Assembly: GCA_020746835.1 (NCBI GenBank)
Contig: JAGPNK010000013.1
Span: forward strand, 744,001 to 808,000
DNA: 64,000 bases
Direction: 5' to 3'
Source: Stachybotrys elegans
Taxonomy: Eukaryota > Ascomycota > Sordariomycetes > Hypocreales > Stachybotryaceae
Shown: positions 12,801 to 25,511 of the stretch, in pieces
How positions within the stretch are numbered: the stretch's first letter is position 1
Layout of the letters: each line of letters opens with the position of its first letter
Notes under the pieces: generated by a model
What the model was told of the DNA's origin: nothing
Seen by the model: only the letters and a program-made list of their open reading frames with translations
Databases searched by the model: none
Translations under genes and position numbers: made by a program

Positions 12801-13801
12801 CAGAGGCTCTTCGCTTGGAGAACGCTGGCGATTCATCGCCATGGACACGGCATTCACCTCCAGGGGATCTCCCACGGCGGTACCAGTTCCATGGCATTCG
12901 AAGAACCCAGTCATGCGAGGATCTAGGTTGCCACCTCGGTGGTAAGCATGTGTGATCACCTCAGCCTGGCCCTCGCGATTCGGATGCGTGATGCCAACAG
13001 CAGGGACCTTTCCGTTGTTGTTCGTTGCACTGGAGCGTATCACAGCCCTGATAGGATCGCCATCTCGCAAAGCATCACTGAGAAGCTTCAGATACACGGC
13101 TCCTACAGCTTCGGCACGCCCATAACCGTCGGCAGAGGCATCGAAAGTATCTATAGATGTCAATCCGTCAGTGATTGTCAGGGAGAAGTAATAAAGAAAT
13201 CAGCAGAAGAAGATGTGTGGTGGAACAGTAACTTACGGCAGGTTGAAGTTGGGGACAGAACACCAAGCTTAGCCGTATTCATGTGCTGGTCGACTGTCAT
13301 GACAAGGTTCACACCTCCCACGACAGCGGCAACGCATTCCTTGTTTCGCAATCCATTGCATGCGTTATGCAAAGCATAAACACTGGATGAGCAAGCCGTA
13401 TTAACCACAATAGAGGGGCCCTTGAGGTTGAAAACATGGCTAATTCGGTTACTCAGGATGCCCGGGTCCACGCCGGTGGCAGCCAGCGAATGTCGGAATG
13501 CTGGCTCCTTGAATGCCATTTGCTGGAAGTCAGCAGTAAAACTAGCTGCAAACACAGCAGTCTTGGAACCTGATAGTGCATCAAGGGTAACACCAGCAGA
13601 CTCGAAAGCCTCATAGACCACTTCAAGCAACTTCCTCTGTTGAGGGTCCATCCACATGGCCTCAATAGGGGTGATGCCAAAGACAGAGGGATCAAATTTT
13701 TCCAAACCTTCCTGTAAAAAGTACCCTCCAAGAACATTAAAGCTTCCAGGCCGGTCATTGTTCTCGTGTATATGCGCGTCAATGTTGAAGCGGCCAGAGT
13801 T
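6819..13801 (-). pseudogene. Highly reducing polyketide synthase, KS-truncated and frame-broken
   Basis: Type I iterative HR-PKS. Exons 13801-13237, 13150-10889, 10829-9563, 9507-7730 and 7682-6819, about 2244 codons. Domain order: KS (Cys in NTACSSS near 13390, both His in ECHGTGT and TNVGHSG), AT (GHSSGE), DH (HSLGGEAVFP, then HPGTVDSTLQ), a shrunken methyltransferase-like stretch, ER (GTGLGGAAA), KR (GCLGGLGRS; SNYAAGN) and C-terminal ACP (YGIDSM). No thioesterase, reductase or other release domain follows. Two defects are visible. The frame opens right after an in-frame TAG at 13802, already at the RFNIDA segment, so the first 50-60 KS residues (the usual IAIVGM...CRLPG block) are missing and no in-frame ATG precedes the conserved region. 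One extra base near 9362-9372 shifts the frame before the ER part; the exon sum is one over a multiple of three. It is probably an inactivated polyene-type PKS, barring assembly error. Confidence 0.8.
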
Positions 13802-14260
13802 CTAGAGATTGGGTACTGCTCTGCCATATTGCCGCACTCGGATAGGATAGGATGAGGGCTAAGGACAATGAATATCTTGTCGAGGTTTTCTGACTCTGTA
13901 TTTACATACATTGCGTTATTTCCCACCTGATGTAAATTACCACCATTCAATGTGCATAGTCGAGTAAAATAGGGCATCAGTCAAGACCCGTCATCATTCC
14001 ACTCGATGTGAACATGAGGCACATCTCAAGTAATATGCACCTAGCAGCTTTGTGAATGGCTAATAACCTCGAGCTGAATGGCAACAGGCTGGCATCGGCG
14101 AATAGAATGCAAAGACAAGGTTTACAAAAACAAATGTTCCTCAATTGGACCCGAGCCTAGGATACTCTGGACTGATCATTGCTAGTCCTTATTCTTTACC
14201 CATATGTGTGACCATGCTTTTAAGGTCTTGCTACTAATTGGCGACAGCCGACAGTTGAGC
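13802..14260. other. Gap upstream of the truncated PKS
   Basis: This stretch should carry the PKS N-terminus. I read all three minus-strand frames and found no KS-like IAIVGM or CRLPG block. The frame is broken by many stops. A short ORF starting at 13977 could splice (CAG|GTGGGA donor to CTCTAG acceptor at 13802) into the PKS frame, but it contributes no KS sequence. Confidence 0.6.
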
Positions 14261-15842
14261 TTAAGCAGTGGTGACTGGGTCCCTCAGAGCCCTTCCAAAA
14301 TACCAAACTGTTGCCGTATAGGCGAGCAAGGCCGTGCTCGCAATGGATGCAATCAGGCCATTTGATGAGGTTATTCCGGACCCCGACTGAGACTTGATCT
14401 TCTTCTCAAGCTCCCAAGCCTGTTTCTTCCATTCCACCTTCCCAGAGCGTTGACTGAACGGAACGAAGCTCAATACGGGAGCTCCTGACATCGCTGTAGC
14501 AATCTGCTTAGCGACCTGCATAAATATGAAGCTGTAAAGTCCTGTAAGCATTTGCCCTTCAGCGGCACGTTTCTCATCGCGGTACTCACGGAAGCAGACA
14601 GCGCTGGATGATATAAAAGCGCCAACCGTCGTATGCCTGCAGTCGTGTCAACATCCAACTGATGTCAAACAGCTCTTTGACTCTTGGCGTGCGGATCTCG
14701 TGATATTTTTTGAAGGCAAGGCGTATTTCTTCGTCGCTGGGTTTCTTGTTGGGATGCAGATTGACGGCAGCGACGAGCTCGTTGGCCAAGACAGCAGAAC
14801 TCTCCATGGCCATGTTGCCTTCAAGGCCTGCGTTTGGAGTGACTTTGTGGGTGGCATCACCACACAGAACGATCCGTCCGAAGGACCACTGGGACAGGAT
14901 TCCCTCTTCAAGAGACACCAGCTGGCCTCTGATACGAGTTTTCCAGATGTCTCCAAACACGAGAGTGTCTGAGATGCGATAATCTAGAAGCTTGTTGGCC
15001 TGAGTTTCAACGTCTTCATCGGTGAAGCGCATTCTGTTCGAATACTGGCTCATCTGGCCGTCTTTCATCTTGATAGGGACAATGAAGAAAATCTTCTCAG
15101 GCTGGGTGAGAAAGAGGAATGAGAATTTGTCGTTGGAGACGGTGCTGAGTATGTTGCTCCCCAGGCCGTTCTGGTATGGTGCGATTCCAATGAGGCATGT
15201 ATATGTGGCCTTCATCTTCTGCTTCTCGTCGGCCGTGATCAGACCCGGTGATAGGCGGTGAGCGCGCTCCCACATTATCTCCCGGACAGCGCTGTGTGCG
15301 CCATCGCAGCCAATGACGATATCACCCTCGTGGACAATCCCGTCCGCGAGCACAACCTTGACACGGTTCTGGTCCTCGATTATCTCGGAAACCCTGGCAT
15401 GTTCAACGGCCTTGGATTTATCCGGAAGCTCATCATAGAGCGTTTGGAGGAAGATTCTTCGCTCAATCGTCATTCCCATATATCCAGCACTTTATGGTTC
15501 AGTTGCCAAGTCTGATGGTAGAAGGCATGATACGTACCTATCCGAGACCTCTTTAAGAAATGGGGCAGAACAATAGGTCTTTCCGTCTGAGCCTCGGCAG
15601 TGAAAGTACTGCATTTCTGTGTGTTTGGTGTTCATGAGATCGTAGAGCCCTAGCTGGTCGAGGAGGCGACTTCCATTGGGGAAGATGCTGATGCTGGCAC
15701 CCCAAGCGGGCGCCACAGGGCGTTTGTCAAGGACGACATAGTCGATCCCAGCTTTGTCAAATGCATGGGCCAGCGTCAGTCCACTTACTCCAGCACCAAC
15801 AATTATGGCCTTGAATCGACCGTCGGCTCCACGTCCACTCAT
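14261..15842 (-). CDS. FAD-dependent monooxygenase, membrane-anchored (epoxidase type)
   Basis: Class A flavin monooxygenase, 491 residues, exons 15842-15538, 15489-14590 and 14531-14261; introns are 48 and 58 nt. The three FAD/NADPH signatures are present: [13 protein letters not shown] near residue 14, [12 protein letters not shown] in the middle, and [17 protein letters not shown]. The C-terminus carries hydrophobic segments (around [20 protein letters not shown]), as in membrane-bound fungal epoxidases of meroterpenoid, indole-diterpene and aurovertin/citreoviridin-type pathways. That family knowledge suggests it epoxidises an isoprenoid or polyene chain. It sits head to head with the membrane protein gene at 16688 and directly upstream of the PKS on the same strand. 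The second intron uses the later of two CAG acceptors. No frame defect was found, unlike the PKS. Confidence 0.92.
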
Positions 15843-16687
15843 GATGCAAGATTGGCTCAGAAGGATGGATGAATGATGCAGGGCTGGAGGGAGTTGCAGT
15901 GGTCGAGAAGGGTTAGATGATAAGCGTACATTGATAAAGCCACAAGTTTTATGCTCATGCGATTACTGTTTGGAGTTGTACGTGCTATAGGGTATTGATT
16001 GGCATGATCTAGGAACGATTGGGTCGGTACCGCCGGCCGCGCATCGCCGATAGTTTGACAGAGCACCTCACGTCCCTCCGAGCCCACCTCGACTGCATTC
16101 CGAGCACCCTTTACTGAGTGCCTAGGATTTATGGCTTGTCCTTTTGTGTATAGGTAATATGGTGTACCTGTCTGGGTTGTCGCTTGAGGCGGACTATTTG
16201 CTCCGACAACCGGCTTCCGAGATGTAACACAACCGAGTATGGGCCTGTCAGCACGGCCGTCCAAGCTCATGACCCAATGCATCGGATACCGAGAATAACA
16301 TTGCGTCTCGTTGTATGCAGAGTGTGCCCAGTGTGGGTCTCGGTCCCAAAACCACCGCCAACGGTAGCGGAGAAGGTGTCCGGGTCCGGTGTTTATTCTC
16401 CGCCCACTTGTCTCGCACGGCATACTGAAAGACCATGTGCGTCGGTGAAACATACCGTAGCATAGTCGTGTAGGAAAATCATGGGAATAAATTCAATATC
16501 AACGGCGATGTCGACACAACTGGCGAAGCAACAACTACATTCTTGCCACTACCGTGCTGTCTGATATTTACGATTTCTGAATATATCAACTTTGGGTTTC
16601 GTCAATCATCATCCCAATCACGGGCTGAAGGTTTCCGGTCCTATAGGGAGCAAGCAACTTTGTCAATAAAGCTTGGGTTGCACTACA
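15843..16687. promoter_or_regulatory. Shared divergent promoter (monooxygenase / membrane protein)
   Basis: An 845-bp region separates two divergently transcribed genes whose family roles fit successive steps. A long minus-strand ORF here (15857-16453) matches nothing and is not called. No specific regulator site could be assigned. Confidence 0.5.
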
Positions 16688-17812
16688 ATGCATTCTCCTA
16701 AAGAATTCGTGGCACTCAGTGTCGCTGGCGGTATGCTACTCTGGGGTGTCATGATGGTGAATGGCACCCTGGATGGTATATCAGCCGTGGCCCAAACGGG
16801 CAGTTTTCCAGACGGTCGGCTGCTCCGCACCGTCTACACCGGGTTTCCCCTCGTTGATGAGGGGTTTTCCAAGGTTGTGGTCTTCTTCGACCTGCTATGC
16901 AATACCCAAGCCGATGCTCCAAAGTGGCTATTCTTCCATCTATGCAATCTGGTGGGGGCCATGGACACCTGGGTGCTGATAGAAAGCCGTCGCCGCGGAG
17001 TACGCAATCTGTTTCTGCGCCAGTAGGTTGCCCTATCTTTCCAAGTATGTACTGTCTCTGACCCAGTCGGTAGTACCATCATATTCATTTTTCTGTGGAA
17101 CCTGGCCGGGGCTGCCTTCATCACACCCATCTACTTCTATCTCATCTGCAGGAGTGGTCATACCACGAGGGATCCAACTATACCTCTCAACGAGGCCAGG
17201 GGATTTCCACCCACAGTTGTCGCTAACGCTTTATTCCCTCTGCTACTTTTCGTGCCTGCTCTGGATAACTGGCACCCCTATGACCATCAAGGAAGCATTG
17301 GGCTATACCACTTGTCGCCCATGCTGATGATCATAACGGTCGTTCTCTGCAGCAGACCTGGAACCTCTCTGACAGTTTTCGAGTCGCCCAAGGACTTGAA
17401 GGCACCAAATAAGGATGCACCTTGGGTTGTGGGGTCTCTCCTAGCCACCGGCCTGATCTCAGCGGCAGTGCACCTGTACATTGTCTCAAAGGTGCTCACC
17501 TCAGCCGATGTGACGCTATCTCAGCTATTCTGGCCAAGTCTTGAAAGAGTATTTACTGCGTCCAGGGGTTCTTACGAGGCACTCTTGGAAGGCGCACACC
17601 TTTTCACGCAGCTCGATGCTTGGGTCGTCTCAGTAGCCTGTATCGTTTTCACAAACCATTTACTACAAAAGGCGACTCCAACCAAGTCAAGGAATACCAT
17701 GCAGGATGTGTGGAAGAATATCCTCGGGACACTATGCCTAGGGCCAGGTGCGGCTGGTTCTTTTGCTCTTGCCATAAGAGAAGGCAGGTTAAGGGATGCT
17801 ACGTATATATAA
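16688..17812 (+). CDS. Polytopic membrane protein of cyclase / epoxide-hydrolase type
   Basis: Integral membrane protein of 357 residues; exons 16688-17022 and 17074-17812 with a 51-nt intron. The first ATG in frame is MHSPKEF. I count seven to nine hydrophobic segments, including the N-terminal GGMLLWGVMMV, TIIFIFLWNLAGAAFITPIY, VVANALFPLLLFVPAL, SPMLMIITVVL, GSLLATGLISAAVHLYIV and a helix near VVSVACIVFTNHLL. A loop bearing EARGFPPT and an acidic/His patch DNWHPYDH could be catalytic. From memory, proteins of this size and layout accompany flavin monooxygenases in fungal clusters, where they act as terpene cyclases or epoxide hydrolases (for example in aurovertin/citreoviridin-type pathways); I could not verify homology. 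The pairing with the adjacent monooxygenase supports epoxide opening or cyclisation. Confidence is high for a membrane protein, moderate for function. Confidence 0.75.
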
Positions 17813-17973
17813 TATGGAGGACAATAGGAATTAGAAGGGATTTATTGTATGCCTAAATACATACTATATTACCACTAGCTACCATGGATAATAAAGCTTC
17901 TGAATCTTACTTTTTGCCATCTAATATAATCTAAGTAAACAGATGCAATAAGAGAAAAGGTCAACCATCATCA

Positions 17974-18035
17974 TTCGCATACACTATTGTTCTCCTTTAC
18001 CCACTGCACGCACCCCCCTACTCTATCATATACCT
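17974..18035 (+). repeat. Dispersed repeat B, copy 1
   Basis: Shares TTCGCATACACTATTGTTCT, a T/C-rich spacer, CACTGCACGCACC and a TCATATA-like end with 50754-50808, and part of it with 22658-22698. It lies about 150 bp upstream of the HET gene start. It may be a transposon-end remnant. Confidence 0.7.
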
Positions 18036-18187
18036 AGCAGTAATGCGATGACTTCTATTCTAGCTTAATTTCTTAAAGTTATGATTTTTTCCCCTGTATT
18101 TCTATTGGTCAAGAACCTTGTCTGTGGCATAGACTGCGCCCTTCCACACCCAAAGGGATATAATGGTGGCTGTGTAGACACAGCCTC

Positions 18188-20509
18188 ATGTATGCCCAAA
18201 CTTTCAGCCTTGCATGGCTATTAGGCACCCATCCTGATGCAGCTTGCCCTCTCGAACAACCAAACTCAAACACCATCTCGAACCGACGAGACATGCCGCG
18301 CCCTATGGCTCGGCGAAGAGCAGCGACTGGGCGGAAGGGGAGAACACCACCTCCGGAGTCCAGAGAGGATCACCAGATTTCCAAGGGACAACGCAAAGAG
18401 CGGCCGACCCCGTCACAAGAGACGCAGAATCAGGAGCCGTCAACTTCGTCACAACCGATGGCGCCGTCTTCGAAACCCTTTATTCCTTCAATCCCGACTG
18501 GTGACCTATGCTCTTTTTGTTCCAAGTTGGACTTGAGCAAACTGGCGACACTCCCAAACAATCGATATCAATTTCATATTATAGCTGATGTCGGAGACTG
18601 GTATTACCAGACGCAGGAGACAACCTGCCCGCTCTGTCTGATACTGCGAATGCAGAAGTTGGATTTAAGTACAGAGCTGGAATCTCGTGATGACGAGGTT
18701 CTTTGCGCTGCGGATTTCTTCCACCTCACTCCTCTCGCCTTCTTACCCCATGCTCGCACCCCCGGCGCCGATCCCTTCTGCCTTTTACGTATTGACCAAC
18801 GGTTCTTACGTTCGCTCAAAGATCCAGGCCACACAGACGCACTGCAATGGTTTAGAAGGAGAGCTCAAGGGCTAGCCGTAATATCTTTTCCCGGAAGCAG
18901 CCATTCTCTTCTCCATTTCCGTGGCGCTCCCGCATTCTTCGATGTTTCTGTGGCTCACAGATGGCTGCGCTACTGCGAGCAACATCACGGAGACGATTGC
19001 TCAGTCGGCGGAAGAAAACTGGATTTTCTAGTACTCATTGACTGCGAAAGTCAACAGATTGTTCACTGTGACTTGAAAAACGTGGAATACGTTGCATTGA
19101 GTTACGTTTGGGGATCGTCCGGAGACAGCGCCACCAAGAAAGCTCGGAGAAAGTCAAGACCGAGAAAACTCCCTCAGCCAGTAGCGCTCGACAAACTCCC
19201 GGCGACAATACATGACGCCATCCTGGTGACGACGTCTCTCGGATTTCGTTATCTCTGGGTCGACCAGCTCTGCATCGACCAACAAGACGCAAAAACCAAG
19301 CACAAGGAGATTATGCGTATGGGAGATATATACAAGGGGGCACATGTCACAATCATTGCTGCTGCCGGCGAATATTCTGAATATGGCCTTCCAGGAGTTC
19401 GATCTTCTAGGAACCAGCAGCCGGTTGCAAGGTTGGGGGATGCGAAAATCACGTTGACCCAGTGTGACCCCCACGTCTCGATACTTGGCTCAAAATGGTC
19501 AACAAGACGCTGGACGTTCCAGGAGGGTAGATTGAGTCGGCGACGTCTCGTATTTACAGATCAACAAGTCTACTTTGAGTGCAACACCATGAACTGTTGG
19601 GAGAACGTTGATGTCAACCTTGACAATTGGCATCTTGGAGACATTCGCAAAAATTTCCGCTCCGGTGTTATGTCTGCAACGATGCTTGGCTCCCCTGAGT
19701 ATGGTATTCAGGCTCTTAAGGATCCATACGTGCTGTATCTCGATGCCATCAATAACTATTCATCCCGAGACATAACTTTTGAAGAAGATACTCTCCGGGC
19801 ATTTCAGGGCATCATGGATAATTTCTCCCAACAACCCGAAGTTTCAATGGCACAAATATGTGGCCTGCCATTCCCGAGACTGGTGTGCCAGCATACACAT
19901 AAATCTGGTGCCACGGACACCTGCCTGCAGAAGATGAATGACTGGTTTGCGCAGTCCTTGTGCTGGGGATACAGTGGCCTACCGGGCGATTCTCCTCGCA
20001 CCTCGTTTCCATCATGGACATGGGCTGGCTGGAGAGGTCAAGTCTATTACTACACCAGACAGATAGTTGTCGATGATGGTCAGCCCTGGAGGGCTGTAAG
20101 CATTGCATTCCTATCTGATAAGAATGACCCAATGGAGGTGACGTTGGCCGATCTCCAGCTTCCCAGCCTTATTCCTCGCGTTCTTCGGCTGTCGGTATTT
20201 CTTGTACCACCCAGTACCTTTAAGAAAAGAGGAGCTGATTTAGTCGCTGGCAAGTCAATGAACATTAGTTGCTATATGGAGAGCTATGTGAGGAGAGCTG
20301 TGGAGGAGTATACAATGGGAGAGGGCGGATGGCGCGTGGTTTATGTGAATAATCACAAGGGTGATTGCCATTGCCTTGTTCTCAAACCAGCTGACAATGG
20401 ATATTTCACTCGTTTAGGACGATTGAGCTTCTTGCCATTGTATGAAAAGGATTTTAGGGAGGAATTGCTAGGCTATGATTGGGAGCCAGTGACGTTTGAT
20501 ATCATATAA
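18188..20509 (+). CDS. HET-domain protein (heterokaryon incompatibility)
   Basis: Single-exon gene, 773 residues. After a basic, low-complexity, probably disordered N-terminus (about residues 30-90) comes a Cys pair CSFC and, later, CPLCL, typical of HET-protein leaders. The HET domain follows, with YVALSYVWG, the LPATIHDAI block, GFRYLWVDQLCIDQQD and RRWTFQEGRLSRRRLVF around residues 300-460. HET proteins mediate allorecognition-linked cell death in filamentous fungi. The C-terminal third has no known domain. Met36 (MPRPMARRR) is an alternative start; 18188 is the first ATG. It interrupts the metabolic gene row and with the neighbouring kinase forms a distinct segment bordered by repeats. 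Confidence 0.93.
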   Translation: MYAQTFSLAWLLGTHPDAACPLEQPNSNTISNRRDMPRPMARRRAATGRKGRTPPPESREDHQISKGQRKERPTPSQETQNQEPSTSSQPMAPSSKPFIPSIPTGDLCSFCSKLDLSKLATLPNNRYQFHIIADVGDWYYQTQETTCPLCLILRMQKLDLSTELESRDDEVLCAADFFHLTPLAFLPHARTPGADPFCLLRIDQRFLRSLKDPGHTDALQWFRRRAQGLAVISFPGSSHSLLHFRGAPAFFDVSVAHRWLRYCEQHHGDDCSVGGRKLDFLVLIDCESQQIVHCDLKNVEYVALSYVWGSSGDSATKKARRKSRPRKLPQPVALDKLPATIHDAILVTTSLGFRYLWVDQLCIDQQDAKTKHKEIMRMGDIYKGAHVTIIAAAGEYSEYGLPGVRSSRNQQPVARLGDAKITLTQCDPHVSILGSKWSTRRWTFQEGRLSRRRLVFTDQQVYFECNTMNCWENVDVNLDNWHLGDIRKNFRSGVMSATMLGSPEYGIQALKDPYVLYLDAINNYSSRDITFEEDTLRAFQGIMDNFSQQPEVSMAQICGLPFPRLVCQHTHKSGATDTCLQKMNDWFAQSLCWGYSGLPGDSPRTSFPSWTWAGWRGQVYYYTRQIVVDDGQPWRAVSIAFLSDKNDPMEVTLADLQLPSLIPRVLRLSVFLVPPSTFKKRGADLVAGKSMNISCYMESYVRRAVEEYTMGEGGWRVVYVNNHKGDCHCLVLKPADNGYFTRLGRLSFLPLYEKDFREELLGYDWEPVTFDII

Positions 20510-20602
20510 AGATGTCATTTTGCTTCTTTTGGGGGTAGAATGGTACTTATAGCGTTAGATGAGAGGGCAAGGGTATTTATGCTCTTGCCCCTATTCAGTA
20601 TG

Positions 20603-20757
20603 GGAGCAGCCACGAATGTCAAGCTTTTCTCAATCAAGTGTATTTCTAAACCAATTGCTATCTGTTGATCTGATCGTCAGAGGGGGGCCTTATTGAAGTC
20701 GCTGGTCTGTATCCCATTGGGGCGCACGAACAGGAAATCCCACTTTCAATATGGGAC
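20603..20757 (+). repeat. Dispersed repeat A, copy 2
   Basis: Homologous over most of its length to 6371-6535, including CTGGTCTGTATCCCATTGG and GCACGAACAGGAAATCC. It lies in the gap between the HET gene and the kinase gene; 20510-20602 and 20758-21032 hold no gene I recognise. Confidence 0.75.
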
Positions 20758-21032
20758 GATATGTAAAATGAGGATAGGCCGACGAACTGTATGTACAGAC
20801 GTGGACAGACCAGTCTATCAAATCTAGCTCTCCTGAATGCATACGCATGATTTTGCTGCCGACGCGGTACCCTATTTAGATATATGCCGCCTTGTTGGTG
20901 TGGTAGAAGTTGACTGTGACTATGATACTGGGCTAGGGTCCATAGCAGCATGCAAATACCTCAGCAGTCGCAAATTTAGTGAGCTTTATTGGGTAATATG
21001 CATGTCTACAAACCAAGCGTGGAATTCATTCT

Positions 21033-22698
<1,666 letters not shown>

Positions 22699-23090
22699 GA
22701 TCATGATCTAGATACTTCTTTACCAAAATCCTATAGGACGCAGCCGGAACCGCAAGGGCAAGGAGAAGAACAATCGGACAAAGGCGGTCTCTACCTACCC
22801 GCTGTGGTAATGGTCGAGGATAAATATGTACCCACTGCCAGAGACCGTCAGAAGTCGTCCTCTCATCCCATCTGCCCGAAACCTCGGCTCGTCAATGATA
22901 ACGGTGGGCCAACCTGCACTACAGATGCAACATGCTTACTGCTCCCACCATGCGCCACGCAATAGATATGCAGACGATGAGAATGCGGCCCAATGGTGTG
23001 CGCGATAACACTCTTATAGAAAATAGTTGTACCAAGGTTTCTAGAGCTACTGAAATAAGCATTTGAGCCAAAGGATGATGAACAGCAACA

Positions 23091-23238
23091 TTTTGGGATT
23101 TCCTGTTCCTATGGCCCAATGGGATATAGACCAACACCTTCAAGGAGCGCCCCTATAACGATTAAGATAATGCCCAATCAATAGATGACAATTGGCAAGG
23201 GAATCAAGTTGAGAGAAGGTTGTGGCTGTGGCGATGGG
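23091..23238 (-). repeat. Dispersed repeat A, copy 3 (inverted)
   Basis: Read on the minus strand this carries TTGGTCTATATCCCATTGGG and AACAGGAAATCCC and aligns with 6371-6535 over about 150 bp. It lies just beyond the 3' end of GMC oxidoreductase 2. The remainder of 22452-23280 has no recognisable gene apart from a partial repeat B. Confidence 0.75.
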
Positions 23239-23280
23239 TATTCAAGGCTATAACAGGCAATGCCTATCACATCAGAGAAT

Positions 23281-25511
23281 CTAGATACGCCCTCGAATTA
23301 TATCTGCAGCCTATAATAATGTTAGTTATCATTCTCTTGGAGTATTGATGCCCCATCAGGGTTGGCCTCACCATTTCTGCAACTCCGAAAACCGTTGCCT
23401 GGGGATGACTTGCTGGCAGAAGGGGCATGACGCTTGCATCCACAATCCTTAGGTTGGTAACACCGTACACCTTCAACTGCGCATCGACTACACCTCCGCG
23501 TTCCTTAGGACCCATGGTGCAGCTGCCAGCCAGGTGATATGCAGACCTGCCCGCTTCCAGAACAAATGCCGCCAGGTCTCTATCACTGGTAACATTTGCA
23601 CCTGGAAGGACTTCCCTTGTCTGCAGCTCTGCTAATGCTTCTGTTTCAATCAAGGTCCTGGCCCATCTGATCCCTTCCACGAGAATTTCGACATCAAGCG
23701 GGTTGTGCAGGACTCGTGAGTCAGCGATGGGCGTATCCTCCATACTAGAAGAATTGATTCGGACACTTCCTCTGGAGTAGGGCTGCTGCAGGCTAACTAC
23801 TAGCTGTCGATCAGCCGAAATCAATTCGATGACGGCTGAGTCAGGAGCCGGTAGGCGCTCTGTAAGAACCTTGTACATTGCTTTGTATCCTCGAACAACC
23901 GCGGCCGGCGTGTTGTCTCCGAGGAACTCAGTAACGTCTTGAGCTGCTGCGGCTTGTTGAAGCGCGGATGTGGTACTGCTGTTGGAAATGGTGCGCAGAG
24001 GCAAGAATCCGAGGAAATCAGCACCCACTGATGTGTAAGGGCCAGCGCGCTCTCTATCGTAGAGTTCTCTGGACTCTGCGGCATAAGTAGCGTTGGTGGT
24101 CAAGTTTGACGGGACGAGAGAGGCATTGTCTGAGCAGAAATGGTAAGCGGTCTGACAGCAATATCGCAGTGGGACTCGACTCACGATCAACCAGAAGCGG
24201 AACGTGGAGGTGGTCATGAAAGTTGTGGCCTACAGCAGGCAAATCAACGACCACAGGAATATCGAAGCGCTCTAGCAGGGCCGGGTCACCAATTCCGGAT
24301 ACCTGCAAGAGCTGCGGGGTCCGTATAGCACCGCCTGCGAGAATGACCTCCTTATCCGCAGTAACAGTGCCTGTCTCCGGCCCAGAGACCTGCATACTTC
24401 TGTTATCATATGCTCAAAGACTCGTAAGCACCTCAGGGAGCTCACCTCTACTCCAGAAATGGAGATGCTGCCAGATTTCCCCTTTGTGAGCAAGCGTGTG
24501 ACAAGAGTGTCCGTGAGAATATGGAAATTGGGCCGATCCCTAGCGGTTTCGTAGTATGCATCTCTCGCAGAAACACGAGCTGCGGTGACGGGATGTCGAT
24601 TTTGGGGCGTAAAGTATCCACCGTACGCATCACCGTTGCCCGAATCAGCCGGGATGTGAATGCCAAGCTCGAGAAATGCATCGACAATGTTTCCTTTATT
24701 AGATTAGTGTTGTGTGTGAAATAAGTTGGCAGATTTTCATACTCGTGGTAGGCCAATAGAATGGCGCGTAGGTTGACTGTATATAACCCTTGAATCCGTG
24801 CACAGAATGGTCGACCGTTATATTGTATTCTTTGGCGATATCAGGTTGTGGAGGAGAGATAGTCTCTGACTATCATTCTCGCACGTCAGCGGCCGACATC
24901 CAGACACGCTGTCAAATAAGCAGTATACTTGCCTTCTTGAAATACTTCAAGAGGGTTTCCCAATTCCAACCTGGTAGGCCAAGTCTTTCCCAGCGGTCAT
25001 AATCAGATCTCGACCCACGGTCAAAGGCCATCAGGTTAATCACGGTTGTGCCACCAACAGCCTTGCCCTGAGGGCATGCCTGCACTGGGATTCCCAGCAA
25101 ATCGTTTCGTGCCAAGGATATGTTCCAGTCATATCTGCTCCCGAAGCCGCCGCCACCTAATCCTGGGATGGTGATGAAGTCCTCACCCTCATCACTTACG
25201 CACCAACCAGAAGTCGTCAGTAAGCATGCCAATTCAACGGAGGGAGAACTCACAAAGGCCCTGCTTCAATGACTAACACGGTGACATCTGTGAAGGCTTC
25301 AGCCAGGTGTCTAGAATGGACACTTGATCAATTGGGATTGCTCACCCGCGTCTTCGGAGAGCCGATTAGCCACGGTAAGACCACTTGCGCCACCGCCGAC
25401 AATAACATAATCATAGGAGGCCCGGAGATCACTGCGAGAAACCGATCTCGCAAGGCCAACTGAAAAGCTCGCCGCTAAGAAAGCAAGGCCGGCAGTAATC
25501 GAGGGAGTCAT
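23281..25511 (-). CDS. Secreted GMC (FAD) oxidoreductase 2
   Basis: Second glucose-methanol-choline flavoprotein, 609 residues from eight exons: 25511-25346, 25287-25254, 25194-24933, 24869-24743, 24693-24446, 24389-24185, 24129-23372, 23310-23281. A signal peptide (residues 1-21) precedes [37 protein letters not shown] and the second signature [16 protein letters not shown] follow; the C-terminal active site is LPASHPQAT, again with His. The intron at 24870-24932 starts with GC (AG|GCAAGT), a rare but accepted donor; a GT alternative four bases on, with a later acceptor, also keeps frame. It is the same family as GMC1, but the intron positions differ, including the one near the C-terminus, so they are not recent copies. 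It is divergent from the P450. Confidence 0.91.

Noticed and set aside
15857..16453. 198-codon minus-strand ORF upstream of the monooxygenase
   Set aside because: No motif and low-complexity composition; it occupies the shared promoter of two well-supported genes.
1826..18163. Shared CCACACCCAAnGGGATAT at about 1826 and 18146
   Set aside because: About 17 bp with little flanking similarity; could be chance, so not called a repeat family.
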